Source of the DNA: Nostocoides sp039812405
Lineage (GTDB): Bacteria > Actinomycetota > Actinomycetes > Actinomycetales > Dermatophilaceae
Assembly: GCA_039812405.1 (NCBI GenBank)
Contig: JBDIAL010000163.1
Location: 1 to 8,334 of the forward strand
DNA: 8,334 bases
Direction: 5' to 3'
Notes under the pieces: generated by a model
The model's database searches: none
Told to the model about the DNA's origin: nothing
The model's input: only the letters and a program-made list of their open reading frames with translations
Program-made: the position numbers and the translations under genes
In this document: positions 1 to 5,899 of the stretch, piece by piece
How positions within the stretch are numbered: the first letter of the stretch is position 1
Layout of the letters: every line of letters begins with the position of its first letter

Positions 1-114
1 GCCGACACCACCCGCGCGGCGCTCGCCGACGCCCTGGGCGTCGCCCCGGACGCGCTGACGACCGGGTCGGCCACGGCGGCCGGGACCGACCACCACCGAC
101 CCGCACACCGATGA
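1..114 (+). CDS. C-terminal end of an unidentified protein, possibly a CaiB/BaiF-type CoA-transferase (5' end outside window)
   Basis: The frame starting at base 1 is open for 37 codons and stops at TGA 112-114. The visible tail begins ADTTRAALADALGVAPDAL and ends in a polar, His-rich stretch. The beginning resembles the short helical tail of CaiB/BaiF (family III) CoA-transferases, where a Thr-x-x-x-Leu-x-x-x-Leu-Gly segment comes just before the C-terminus. A CoA-transferase would fit the dehydrogenases that follow. Such a tail is too short to identify the family, and an HTH-like segment (LADALGV) or another acyl-CoA enzyme cannot be excluded. The next Shine-Dalgarno site begins 2 bp after the stop codon, so the genes were probably co-transcribed. 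The existence of a coding tail is well supported by codon use; the family assignment is a weak inference. Confidence 0.5.
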   Translation, partial: ADTTRAALADALGVAPDALTTGSATAAGTDHHRPAHR

Positions 115-115
115 C

Positions 116-121
116 GAGGGG
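116..121 (+). promoter_or_regulatory. Shine-Dalgarno site of the phosphotriesterase remnant
   Basis: GAGGGG lies 6 nt upstream of ATG 128 and directly after the preceding gene's stop (112-114). It identifies ATG 128, not the out-of-frame ATG at 111, as the original start. It shows that the translation start of the lost gene survived the deletion. Confidence 0.6.
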
Positions 122-127
122 CATGGC

Positions 128-231
128 ATGGCACAGGTTCAGACGTCGTCCCCGCTCTCCTCGAGGGCGGCCTGACCGAGGACGACATCGACACGATCCT
201 CGTCAAGAACCCCCGTCGCTACTTCAAGTGA
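128..231 (+). pseudogene. Internally deleted phosphotriesterase-family (PTE/lactonase-like) gene remnant
   Basis: ATG at 128 has a good Shine-Dalgarno (GAGGGG, 116-121, 6 nt away) and reads MAQVQT, which resembles the start of phosphotriesterase-family amidohydrolases (V-x-T-V-x-G). From about 142, in a different frame, 29 codons read DVVPALLEGG followed by TEDDIDTILVKNPRRYFK and a stop at 229-231. This matches the family's C-terminal end: Sulfolobus SsoPox ends in ENPKKFFS and E. coli Php in ENPSQFFQ. Family members are about 320-350 residues long, so roughly 290 residues, including all metal ligands, are missing between the two parts. Read from 128, translation stops at 173-175 after 15 residues, so no enzyme can be made. 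The intact ancestor was probably a metal-dependent hydrolase or lactonase in the same operon. That this is a genuine deletion and not an assembly error is inferred. Confidence 0.7.
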
Positions 232-243
232 GGTTGCCCCACC

Positions 244-1461
244 ATGGATTTCGCCCCGGACAGCACGACGACGGAGTTCGTCGGGCGGCTCACCGCGTTC
301 ATGGACGAATGCGTCCATCCCGCCGAGCCCCGCTTCGCGGAGGAGATGGCCGCCCGCCCCGACACGTGGTCCTCGCCGCCCGTCGTCGAGGAGCTCAAGG
401 CCGAGGCGAGGTCGCGCGGCCTGTGGAACCTCTTCCTCCCCGGTGACGAGGGGGCCGGCCTGACGAACCTGCAGTATGCCCCGCTCGCCGAGATCACCGG
501 CCGGAGCATCCACCTCGCGCCGCCGGCGACGAACTGCGCCGCGCCGGACACCGGCAACATGGAGGTGCTGTCACAGTTCGGCACGCCGGAGCAGAAGGAG
601 CAATGGCTGGAGCCGTTGCTGGACGGGCGGATCCGCTCCGCCTTCGCGATGACCGAGCCGGCGGTGGCCTCCTCCGACGCGACGAACATCGAGACCTCGA
701 TCGTGCGCGCGGGGGGCGACTACGTCATCAACGGGCACAAGTGGTTCATCTCCGGGGCGATGAACCCGAACGCGAAGATCCTCATCGTCATGGGCAAGAC
801 CGACCCGACGGCGGCCCGGCACCGTCAGCAGTCGATGATCCTCGTGCCCCGGGACACCCCGGGAGTCGAGATCCGGCGCAGCATGCGGGTCTTCGGCTAT
901 GACGACCGCGACCACGGCGGCCACGCCGAGGTCCTGTTCACCGACGTGCGCGTGCCCGCGAGCAACATCCTCTCCGGGGAGGGCGACGGGTTCGCCATCG
1001 CCCAGGCCCGGCTCGGTCCCGGCCGGATCCACCACTGCATGCGGTGCATCGGGATCGCCGAGCGGGGCCTCGAGCTCATGGTGCGACGCACCGCGGACCG
1101 CGTCGCCTTCGGCCGGCCGCTGTCGGAGCAGGGTGTCGTCCGCGACTGGATCGCCGAGTCCCGGGTGCGCATCGAGCAACTGCGCCTCCTCGTCCTCAAG
1201 ACGGCCTGGCTCATGGACACCGTGGGGAACCGGGGCGCGCACACCGAGATCCAGGCCATCAAGATCGCGACGCCGCAGACCGTGGAGTGGATCCTCGACA
1301 AGGTGATCCAGGCCCACGGCGGGGGTGGGGTGTCGCAGGACTTCCCCGTGGCCGAATGGTTCGCCCAGGTCCGCACCCTGCGGTTCGCCGACGGGCCCGA
1401 CGAGGTGCACAAGAACTCGTTGGCCAAGCGGGAGATCGCCGAGGTCGTCGGCCGTGGCTGA
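244..1461 (+). CDS. Acyl-CoA dehydrogenase, FadE2/ACAD10-ACAD11-like
   Basis: A flavoenzyme of 405 residues that introduces the alpha,beta double bond into an acyl-CoA thioester; the substrate is unknown. The N-terminal helical domain covers about residues 1-130. The FAD/acyl-CoA signature is FAMTEPAVASSDATN (134-148), with NGHKWFISGA at 163-172. The C-terminal helical domain has the FAD-contacting R-x-A-F-G-x-P-L segment (286-293) and QAHGGGGVS (356-364). FAMTEP-x-VASSDATN and ADGPDEVH (382-389) are hallmarks of the FadE2/ACAD10/ACAD11 branch. At the site of the usual catalytic Glu (YEG in MCAD) there is Asp383 in ADG, as expected for this branch. Because both halves of the FAD site are present, it should work as a homomer. 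ATG 244 follows the pseudogene's stop by 12 bp, with only a weak GTGAGG (228-233). Its end overlaps the next gene by 8 bp, suggesting coupled translation. No promoter was seen; it is probably read from upstream of the window. Confidence 0.93.
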   Translation: MDFAPDSTTTEFVGRLTAFMDECVHPAEPRFAEEMAARPDTWSSPPVVEELKAEARSRGLWNLFLPGDEGAGLTNLQYAPLAEITGRSIHLAPPATNCAAPDTGNMEVLSQFGTPEQKEQWLEPLLDGRIRSAFAMTEPAVASSDATNIETSIVRAGGDYVINGHKWFISGAMNPNAKILIVMGKTDPTAARHRQQSMILVPRDTPGVEIRRSMRVFGYDDRDHGGHAEVLFTDVRVPASNILSGEGDGFAIAQARLGPGRIHHCMRCIGIAERGLELMVRRTADRVAFGRPLSEQGVVRDWIAESRVRIEQLRLLVLKTAWLMDTVGNRGAHTEIQAIKIATPQTVEWILDKVIQAHGGGGVSQDFPVAEWFAQVRTLRFADGPDEVHKNSLAKREIAEVVGRG

Positions 1462-2662
1462 CCCGGCGGCCACCCCAGCCAGCCCGCCCACCCCGGCCGA
1501 CCTGGAGCGTCGGGTCGGGGAGCTGCTCAGCGCGCACGACCTCGCGACGACGAGCGAGACGGACTTCCTCGGAGCCCGGTTCGACGCGGGTCTCGCCTGG
1601 GTGCACTTCCCCGTCGGCCTCGGAGGTCTCGGGCTCCCCCGCGACCTCCAGGGGACGGTGGACGCCATGCTGTCCGCCGCCGGTGCGCCTCGTCCCGCGG
1701 TGGGACGCAACGGGATCGGGCTCGGCATGGCCGCGCCGACCCTCGTGGCCTTCGGCTCGCGAGCGCAGCAGGAGCGCTATCTGCGGCCGCTGTTCACCTG
1801 CGAGGAGGTGTGGTGCCAGCTGTTCAGCGAGCCCGGTGCCGGGTCCGACCTCGCGGCCGTCGCGACCCGTGCCGTCCGCGACGGCGACGACTGGGTGGTC
1901 GACGGCCAGAAGGTCTGGACCTCCGGCGCCCACCTCGCCCAGCGGGCCATCCTTGTCGCCCGCACGGACCCCTCCGTGCCCAAGCACGCCGGGCTGACCT
2001 ACTTCGTCCTCGACATGACGGCACCCGGCGTCGAGGTCCGCCCCCTACGGCAGATCACCGGCGAGGCGGAGTTCAACGAGGTCTTCCTCACCGGCGTCCG
2101 CGTGCCCGACACCGACCGGGTCGGCGACGTCGGAGCCGGCTGGCGCGTCGCGACGGCGACGCTCAACAACGAGCGCGTGGCGATCGGGGCGGGGACGGCG
2201 CGCGAGGCGGGGCAGATCGGCCTCGTGGCCTCCCGGTGGCGCGCCGACCCCTCGGTCCGCACACCTGCGGCATACGACCGGGTCCTCACCGCCTGGGTCG
2301 AGACCGAGGTGACCCGCCTCGCCGGGGAGCGCCTGCGCCAGCAGCTCGCCGCCGGCGCGCCGGGGCCCGAGAGCTCGGCCATGAAGCTCGCCTTCGCCCG
2401 CCAGGCGCAGCGGATCACCGGCCTCGCGCTGGAGCTCGACCCCGACGGGGGGCTGGAGTACGACGACTGGACGATGGTGCGACCGGCCATGACGAACTTC
2501 CTGGGCCGCGGGCCCGGGTTCCGCTACCTGCGGGCCAAGGGCAACTCGATCGAGGGCGGCACGTCGGAGATCATGCGCAACATCGTCGCGGAGCGGGTGC
2601 TCGGCCTGCCCGCGGAGCAGCGCCCCGACAAGGACGTGCCGTTCTCGGAGGTGCCCCGATGA
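1454..2662 (+). CDS. Acyl-CoA dehydrogenase, catalytic (Glu-bearing) subunit of a probable heteromeric enzyme
   Basis: 402 residues from GTG 1454. The frame is open further upstream (ATG 1325), but the family match begins near residue 15, GAGG at 1441-1444 is suitably placed, and GTG 1454 gives a short 8-bp overlap with the preceding gene. The FAD/acyl-CoA signature is FSEPGAGSDLA (124-134), followed by VWTSGA (154-159). The catalytic base is Glu367 in NSIEGGTSEI (364-373), followed by the typical RNIVAERVLGLP (375-386). The C-terminal helical domain lacks the usual R-x-x-F-x-x-P-I-x-x-F-Q segment and the Q-x-HGG-x-G loop; residues 319-340 instead read as an LELDPDGGLEYDDW-type segment. Those elements normally contact the FAD of a neighbouring subunit, and both are present in the next gene's product. 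This suggests an alpha2beta2 enzyme like mycobacterial ChsE4-ChsE5 or ChsE1-ChsE2. The substrate, possibly a bulky CoA thioester, is not readable. Confidence 0.93.
   Translation: MADPAATPASPPTPADLERRVGELLSAHDLATTSETDFLGARFDAGLAWVHFPVGLGGLGLPRDLQGTVDAMLSAAGAPRPAVGRNGIGLGMAAPTLVAFGSRAQQERYLRPLFTCEEVWCQLFSEPGAGSDLAAVATRAVRDGDDWVVDGQKVWTSGAHLAQRAILVARTDPSVPKHAGLTYFVLDMTAPGVEVRPLRQITGEAEFNEVFLTGVRVPDTDRVGDVGAGWRVATATLNNERVAIGAGTAREAGQIGLVASRWRADPSVRTPAAYDRVLTAWVETEVTRLAGERLRQQLAAGAPGPESSAMKLAFARQAQRITGLALELDPDGGLEYDDWTMVRPAMTNFLGRGPGFRYLRAKGNSIEGGTSEIMRNIVAERVLGLPAEQRPDKDVPFSEVPR
2647..2651 (+). promoter_or_regulatory. Shine-Dalgarno site inside the preceding gene, fixing the start at ATG 2659
   Basis: GGAGG lies 7 nt before ATG 2659 and within the last codons of the catalytic subunit gene. 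With the ATGA overlap (2659-2662) it supports translational coupling of the two dehydrogenase subunits, which would help keep their amounts equal. Confidence 0.7.
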
Positions 2663-3813
2663 GCGACCTGCTCTACTCCGCCGACGAGGAGGACCTGCGC
2701 GCCAGCGTGCGCGGCGTCCTCGACCGGCGGCTCACCCCCGCGGCCGTGACAGGGCTCGCCGACGCGCCGGCACCCTACGACACCGGGCTCTGGGCCGAGC
2801 TCGCCACGCTCGGGCTGCCCGCCCTGCTCGTGCCGGAGCCGCTCGGCGGCGTCGGCGCCGGGCCGCGCGAGGCAGCCGTCGTCCTCGAGGAGCTCGGCCG
2901 GTCGGTGGCGCCCGTGCCGTTCCTCACGAGCGCGGTCGTCGCGACCCGGGTCCTCACCAGCCTCCCCGAGCCGCCGGCCGAGCTGCTCTCGGCGTTGGCG
3001 GAGGGGCGGTCCGTCGCCGCGCTCGTCCTCCCATGGTCCGCACGAGCCGGCCACTGGTCGCCCGTGTCCGGGTCGGTGCGTCCGGTCGCGGGGGCGCTCG
3101 GCGCGGACCACCTCCTCGTCCCCGTCGCCGGACCCGACGGGCCCGAGCTGCGCCTGTATGCCGGTGCCGACCTCGGCGTCACGCCCGTCACCTCCCTCGA
3201 CATGTCCCGACCGCTGGCCGAGGTCTCCGGTGCCGGGCGGGCCGCCGCCGGGCCGGGGTCGTCCGCGGCCGGTGACGCGCCCGTCGACCCGCTCGGCGGA
3301 CGCCTGCTCGCCTCGGGGGGGCAGGCCGTCGCCGCCGTCGACGCGGGTCTGCTCACCGGAGCGGCCCTGCTCGCCTCCGAGCAGCTCGGGGTCGCCCAGT
3401 GGTGCCTCGCCACGACGGTCGACTACGCGAAGACCCGCATCCAGTTCGCCCGCCCGATCGGGTCCTTCCAGGCGATCAAGCACCGGCTCGCCGACCTCTA
3501 CCTCGAGGTCGTCCAGGCACAGGCCGCCGCCCGGCACGCCGCCGATGCGCTCGCCGCCTCCCTGGCCGCGAGCGCGGACGATCCGGCGGGGGCCGACGAG
3601 GCGAGGATCGCGGCCGCCGTGGCCCAGGCATACTGCTCCGAGGTCGCCGTCCACGCGGCCGAGGAGGCGCTGCAGCTGCACGGCGGGATCGGGATGACGT
3701 GGGAGTATCCCGTCCACCTCTACCTCAAGCGCGCCGCGTCCGACCAGCTCGCCCTCGGCACCCCCGCGCGGCACCGGGAGGACCTCGGACCCCTCGTCGA
3801 CCTGCCCCGCTGA
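2659..3813 (+). CDS. Acyl-CoA dehydrogenase-like subunit lacking the catalytic Glu, probable partner of the preceding gene
   Basis: 384 residues. The start is ATG 2659, which shares ATGA with the previous stop and has GGAGG at 2647-2651. The N-terminal helical domain covers about residues 1-115. The middle beta domain (about 116-225) is divergent, has no T/S-E-P FAD signature, and includes an Ala/Gly/Ser-rich stretch (190-210). The C-terminal domain is well conserved: TRIQFARPIGSFQAIKHRLA (259-278) and QLHGGIGMTWEYPVHLYLKR (339-358). The catalytic-Glu position falls in QLALGTP (363-369), where Ala/Leu replaces Glu. Alone it should be inactive. It supplies the Arg-Phe-Gln and HGG elements missing from the previous gene's product, so the two probably form one enzyme. 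In mycobacterial steroid-catabolic dehydrogenases such pairs form alpha2beta2 tetramers. This gene ends the operon before a convergent junction. Family membership is certain; the pairing is inferred. Confidence 0.9.
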   Translation: MSDLLYSADEEDLRASVRGVLDRRLTPAAVTGLADAPAPYDTGLWAELATLGLPALLVPEPLGGVGAGPREAAVVLEELGRSVAPVPFLTSAVVATRVLTSLPEPPAELLSALAEGRSVAALVLPWSARAGHWSPVSGSVRPVAGALGADHLLVPVAGPDGPELRLYAGADLGVTPVTSLDMSRPLAEVSGAGRAAAGPGSSAAGDAPVDPLGGRLLASGGQAVAAVDAGLLTGAALLASEQLGVAQWCLATTVDYAKTRIQFARPIGSFQAIKHRLADLYLEVVQAQAAARHAADALAASLAASADDPAGADEARIAAAVAQAYCSEVAVHAAEEALQLHGGIGMTWEYPVHLYLKRAASDQLALGTPARHREDLGPLVDLPR

Positions 3814-3820
3814 GCAGCGG
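3807..3820. terminator. Short GC hairpin at the end of the dehydrogenase operon, possible weak terminator
   Basis: CCGCTGAGCAGCGG is a perfect inverted repeat (5-bp stem, 4-nt loop) that includes the stop codon at 3811-3813. No T-run follows on either side. It lies at a convergent junction where transcription from both sides must end, so a terminator role is plausible, but the stem is short and could be chance in GC-rich DNA. Confidence 0.3.
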
Positions 3821-3858
3821 ACCCTGATCGGCCGGGCGGGCAGAGACGGCGGACGGCG

Positions 3859-3881
3859 GTCAGTCAGTCGGTCGGTCAGTC
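3859..3881. repeat. Tetranucleotide tandem repeat GTC(A/G) at the convergent gene junction
   Basis: The units read GTCA, GTCA, GTCG, GTCG, GTCA and then GTC, giving nearly six copies of a 4-bp unit. The array covers the stop codon (3876-3878, minus strand) of the DUF2461 gene. Copy changes on the 3' side of the stop would not alter the protein. It looks like a small slippage-derived repeat in spacer DNA. Confidence 0.75.
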
Positions 3882-4502
3882 CTCGCCGACGTGCTGGTCG
3901 AGCCAGGCGACGACCGGGCCCATGGCCCGCCAGTGGCGGCGCACCTCGGTGAGGGTGCGCCGGGTCGGCAGCCAGTCGGGGAAGCCGAGGTCGCGCCCCA
4001 CCGTCAGCGTCCGGTAGCGGAGCAGCTCGGCACGCGGGTGGTCCTTGGCGAAGCCGGACGGCACCCGGGTGATCTGCTGGCCGCCGAGCTCGAGCCGCCG
4101 CACCGCGCGGTCGGCGAGCGCCGCCTCGAGCGTCGCGCCGGCCACGTCGTCGGCGACGGCCCGCCGCAGCCGGCCGACCTGGGCCGGCGACATCCGCCAG
4201 TAGCCCCCGGCGACGAAGAGGCCGGCCGCCGAGACGTGCAGGTAGCGGTGCGACTCCCCGAACCACACGCCCTGGTGGGTCTTGTAGGGCGTCTTGTCCT
4301 TGGCGAACCGCACGTCCCGGTACGGCCGGAACACCGTGCCCGGCCCGAACTCGTCCTCCAGCTCGGCCGCCAGCGCGTCGATCGGCGCCCGGACCTGCTC
4401 GTCGTAGACCGCCTTGTGCGCCAGCCACCACGTCCTGGAGTTGTCGGCCTCGAGGTCCTCGTAGAAGTCCAGCGCGGCGAACGGGATGCCGGTGAATGCC
4501 AT
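3876..4502 (-). CDS. DUF2461 family protein (TIGR02453-type)
   Basis: A soluble protein of 208 residues with no signal peptide or membrane segment; the family has no established biochemical role that I know of. Recognisable features are the N-terminal F-T-G-I/F-P-x-x-A-L-D-F start (3-13), NSRTWWLAHKAVYDEQVRAP (21-40), the most conserved block RPYRDVRFAKDKTPYKTHQG (59-78), HVSAAGLFVAGGYW (89-102), and a C-terminal GFAKDHPRAELL...DLGFPDW region (150-177). The length is close to the usual size of roughly 210-230 residues. The start is fixed by GAGGGG (plus-strand 4508-4513) 5 nt before the ATG. It lies 9 bp downstream of the DUF445 gene on the same strand and is very probably co-transcribed with it. 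The 3' end sits in a tetranucleotide repeat and converges with the dehydrogenase operon. Confidence 0.88.
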   Translation of the reverse strand: MAFTGIPFAALDFYEDLEADNSRTWWLAHKAVYDEQVRAPIDALAAELEDEFGPGTVFRPYRDVRFAKDKTPYKTHQGVWFGESHRYLHVSAAGLFVAGGYWRMSPAQVGRLRRAVADDVAGATLEAALADRAVRRLELGGQQITRVPSGFAKDHPRAELLRYRTLTVGRDLGFPDWLPTRRTLTEVRRHWRAMGPVVAWLDQHVGED

Positions 4503-4507
4503 GTCAG

Positions 4508-4513
4508 CCCCTC
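4508..4513 (-). promoter_or_regulatory. Shine-Dalgarno site of the DUF2461 gene, overlapping the DUF445 stop codon
   Basis: On the minus strand GAGGGG precedes ATG (4502-4500) by 5 nt, and its first bases overlap the TGA stop (4514-4512) of the DUF445 gene. A ribosome finishing DUF445 therefore ends on the DUF2461 binding site, supporting coupled translation. Confidence 0.65.
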
Positions 4514-5771
4514 ACGTGAGCAGTTGGGTCAGTGCGTGGATGACCAGGCCGGCGAGCGCGCCGACGACGGTGCCGTTGATCCGGATGAACTGCAGGTCGC
4601 GCCCGACGAACAGCTCGATGCGCTGCGCCGCCTCCTTGCCGTCCCAGTGCTCGACGGTCAGCGTGATGACCCCGGCCAGCTCGTCGCCGTAGGTGTTGAC
4701 GGCGAAGGACACCGCGTCGGCGAGGGTGCTCTCGAGTCGCTCACGCCATGTCGGGTCCTCGCCGGTGAGGTGCGCGCTGACGTGGGTGAGCAGCTCGTCA
4801 CCGCGGCGCCACAGGTAGGAGCCCTCGTCGTCCATCGCCGTGGTCATCGTCGTCTTGAGCGAGCGCCACAGGCTGAGCGTCGTGGGCCCGACCTGCGGGT
4901 GGGCCAGCAGCCGGGTCTTGAGCGCCTCGGTCCGCTCCATGACCTCGGGGTCGTGCTGGAGGTCGTGGGCGAGGGTGCGCAGCAGGTCGTCGAAGGCGAT
5001 CCGCGCCGGGTGGTCGGGTCGACCCCGGACCTCGTCGAGCCAGGCGAGGACCTGCTTGTAGCTCCACCCGATGACCCGGTCGTCGAGCCAGGGCGGCGTC
5101 CACCACGGGGCCCGCTCGGTCATCAGCTCGTGGAAGACCTCCGGGTTCTCGGCGAGCCAGTCGCGCGCCTGGGTCAGGGTGAGGTCGACGAGTCCGTGGT
5201 GGGCCCCGTCCGCGACGACGCCCTCGAGGAGGTGCCCGGCGATCGGGCTGACCGGCTCCTGGACGAGGCGCGGGATGAGCAGGTCCTCGACGAAGGCCCG
5301 CACCTCCTCGTCGTCGAGCCGCTGCAGGGCCGCCCGCGCGGCGCGCACCCCCTCGACCATGACGCGGTGCCGGTGAGCGGGGCTCTCGAGCCAGGCCCCG
5401 AGCCGCAGCCCGATCCGGGCCGCTGCGAGCCGCTCCCGGGCGATGTCCTCGGTGAGGAAGTTCTCCGTCACGAAGGTCTGGAGGCTGCGTCCCAGCTCGT
5501 CCTTGCGCTTGGGGATGATCGCCGTATGCGGCACCGGCACCCCGAGCGGGTGCCGGAACAGCGCCGTCACCGCGAACCAGTCGGCGAGCGCGCCGACCAT
5601 GGCCGCCTCGGACGCGGTGTTGACGTACCCCCAGAAGCCCTCGTCGCGCACGTGGAGCGTCGCGAGGTAGAGCACCGCGGCGAGGACGAGCAGCGACAGG
5701 GCCAGCGTCCGCATCCGGCGCAGCCCCTGCCGGCGCTGGGCGTCCGCGGCGGTCGGCGCCATGAGGCTCAT
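4512..5771 (-). CDS. DUF445 family membrane protein (YjiN-like)
   Basis: 419 residues from ATG 5771, a probable inner-membrane protein of unknown function. An N-terminal membrane helix covers about residues 22-39 (TLALSLLVLAAVLYLATL). The DUF445 signature follows: EAAMVGALADWFAVTALFRH (55-74) and PLGVPVPHTAIIPKRKDELG (75-94). A long, mostly helical, charged region (about 95-375) may be coiled coil. The second family signature, FVGRDLQFIRINGTVVGAL (388-406), leads into a C-terminal membrane helix (about 397-418). Anchors at both ends with a large soluble middle are typical of the family. The frame extends 14 codons further upstream (5813), but those residues are not family-like. AGGA sits 8 nt before ATG 5771; an in-frame ATG at 5762 is an alternative. 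It is the first gene of a two-gene operon with DUF2461 and is divergent from guaB1. I saw no convincing promoter on its side. Confidence 0.88.
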   Translation of the reverse strand: MSLMAPTAADAQRRQGLRRMRTLALSLLVLAAVLYLATLHVRDEGFWGYVNTASEAAMVGALADWFAVTALFRHPLGVPVPHTAIIPKRKDELGRSLQTFVTENFLTEDIARERLAAARIGLRLGAWLESPAHRHRVMVEGVRAARAALQRLDDEEVRAFVEDLLIPRLVQEPVSPIAGHLLEGVVADGAHHGLVDLTLTQARDWLAENPEVFHELMTERAPWWTPPWLDDRVIGWSYKQVLAWLDEVRGRPDHPARIAFDDLLRTLAHDLQHDPEVMERTEALKTRLLAHPQVGPTTLSLWRSLKTTMTTAMDDEGSYLWRRGDELLTHVSAHLTGEDPTWRERLESTLADAVSFAVNTYGDELAGVITLTVEHWDGKEAAQRIELFVGRDLQFIRINGTVVGALAGLVIHALTQLLT

Positions 5772-5786
5772 GCCCCCGATCCTGCC

Positions 5787-5815
5787 GTATGCCGCCCGCT
5801 CGCCTGTCCGCATAC
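5787..5815. promoter_or_regulatory. Inverted repeat GTATGC-N17-GCATAC upstream of the DUF445 gene, possible operator
   Basis: GTATGC (5787-5792) and its exact reverse complement GCATAC (5810-5815) lie 15-44 bp upstream of the chosen DUF445 start, in the divergent intergenic region. Half-site centres are 23 bp apart, about two helical turns, so a dimeric regulator could bind one DNA face. The same hexamer is enriched throughout the window, so a site-specific regulatory role is uncertain. Confidence 0.3.
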
Positions 5816-5829
5816 CGTCACCGCGCCAC

Positions 5830-5851
5830 GGTCGGGAGGCGGCACCCGACC
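5830..5851. promoter_or_regulatory. Inverted repeat GGTCGGG-N8-CCCGACC in the divergent intergenic region
   Basis: Arms GGTCGGG (5830-5836) and CCCGACC (5845-5851) are perfect 7-bp complements separated by 8 nt. They lie about 35 bp before the guaB1 -10 element, just upstream of where a -35 would fall. That is a plausible place for a regulator, or for an RNA hairpin in a DUF445 leader. GC-rich repeats of this size also arise by chance. Confidence 0.3.
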
Positions 5852-5885
5852 CCGCCGAGGCACACCGGCCACCTCGGGCAGGCCG

Positions 5886-5891
5886 TAGACT
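5886..5891 (+). promoter_or_regulatory. -10 element (TAGACT) of a probable leaderless guaB1 promoter
   Basis: TAGACT fits the actinobacterial TANNNT -10 consensus. Eight bases separate it from the GTG at 5900, so transcription would begin at or within a base or two of the start codon. No purine-rich Shine-Dalgarno sequence is present before the GTG, as expected for a leaderless mRNA. No good -35 is visible at the usual distance, where the sequence is ACACCGG-like. Confidence 0.6.
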
Positions 5892-5899
5892 CGGCCGAC

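Noticed and set aside
111..446. Open frame from ATG 111 that overlaps the preceding stop as ATGA
   Set aside because: It runs out of frame through the start of the FadE2-like gene and gives an Arg/Pro-rich, low-complexity protein; the phosphotriesterase start at 128 has the better ribosome site.
1325..1453. Upstream extension of the second dehydrogenase to ATG 1325
   Set aside because: It would overlap the first dehydrogenase by 137 bp and adds residues unlike the family; GTG 1454 has a suitable ribosome site and a short overlap.
1810..2658. Upstream extension of the third dehydrogenase to ATG 1810
   Set aside because: The extra 283 residues are an Arg/Pro/Ala-rich out-of-frame reading of the second dehydrogenase; ATG 2659 with GGAGG fits the family start.
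2524..4431. Long minus-strand open frame (635 codons) across two dehydrogenase genes and the DUF2461 gene
   Set aside because: Antisense or out of frame to three clearly recognisable genes; its product is Arg/Gly/Ala-rich with no family-like segment, as expected in GC-rich DNA.
5772..5813. N-terminal extension of the DUF445 protein to ATG 5813
   Set aside because: The extra 14 residues are not family-like, and the AGGA site is placed for ATG 5771.
3891..5888. Long plus-strand open frame (665 codons) opposite the DUF2461 and DUF445 genes
   Set aside because: Mirror of the two minus-strand genes; the composition is typical of antisense frames and no motif is recognisable.
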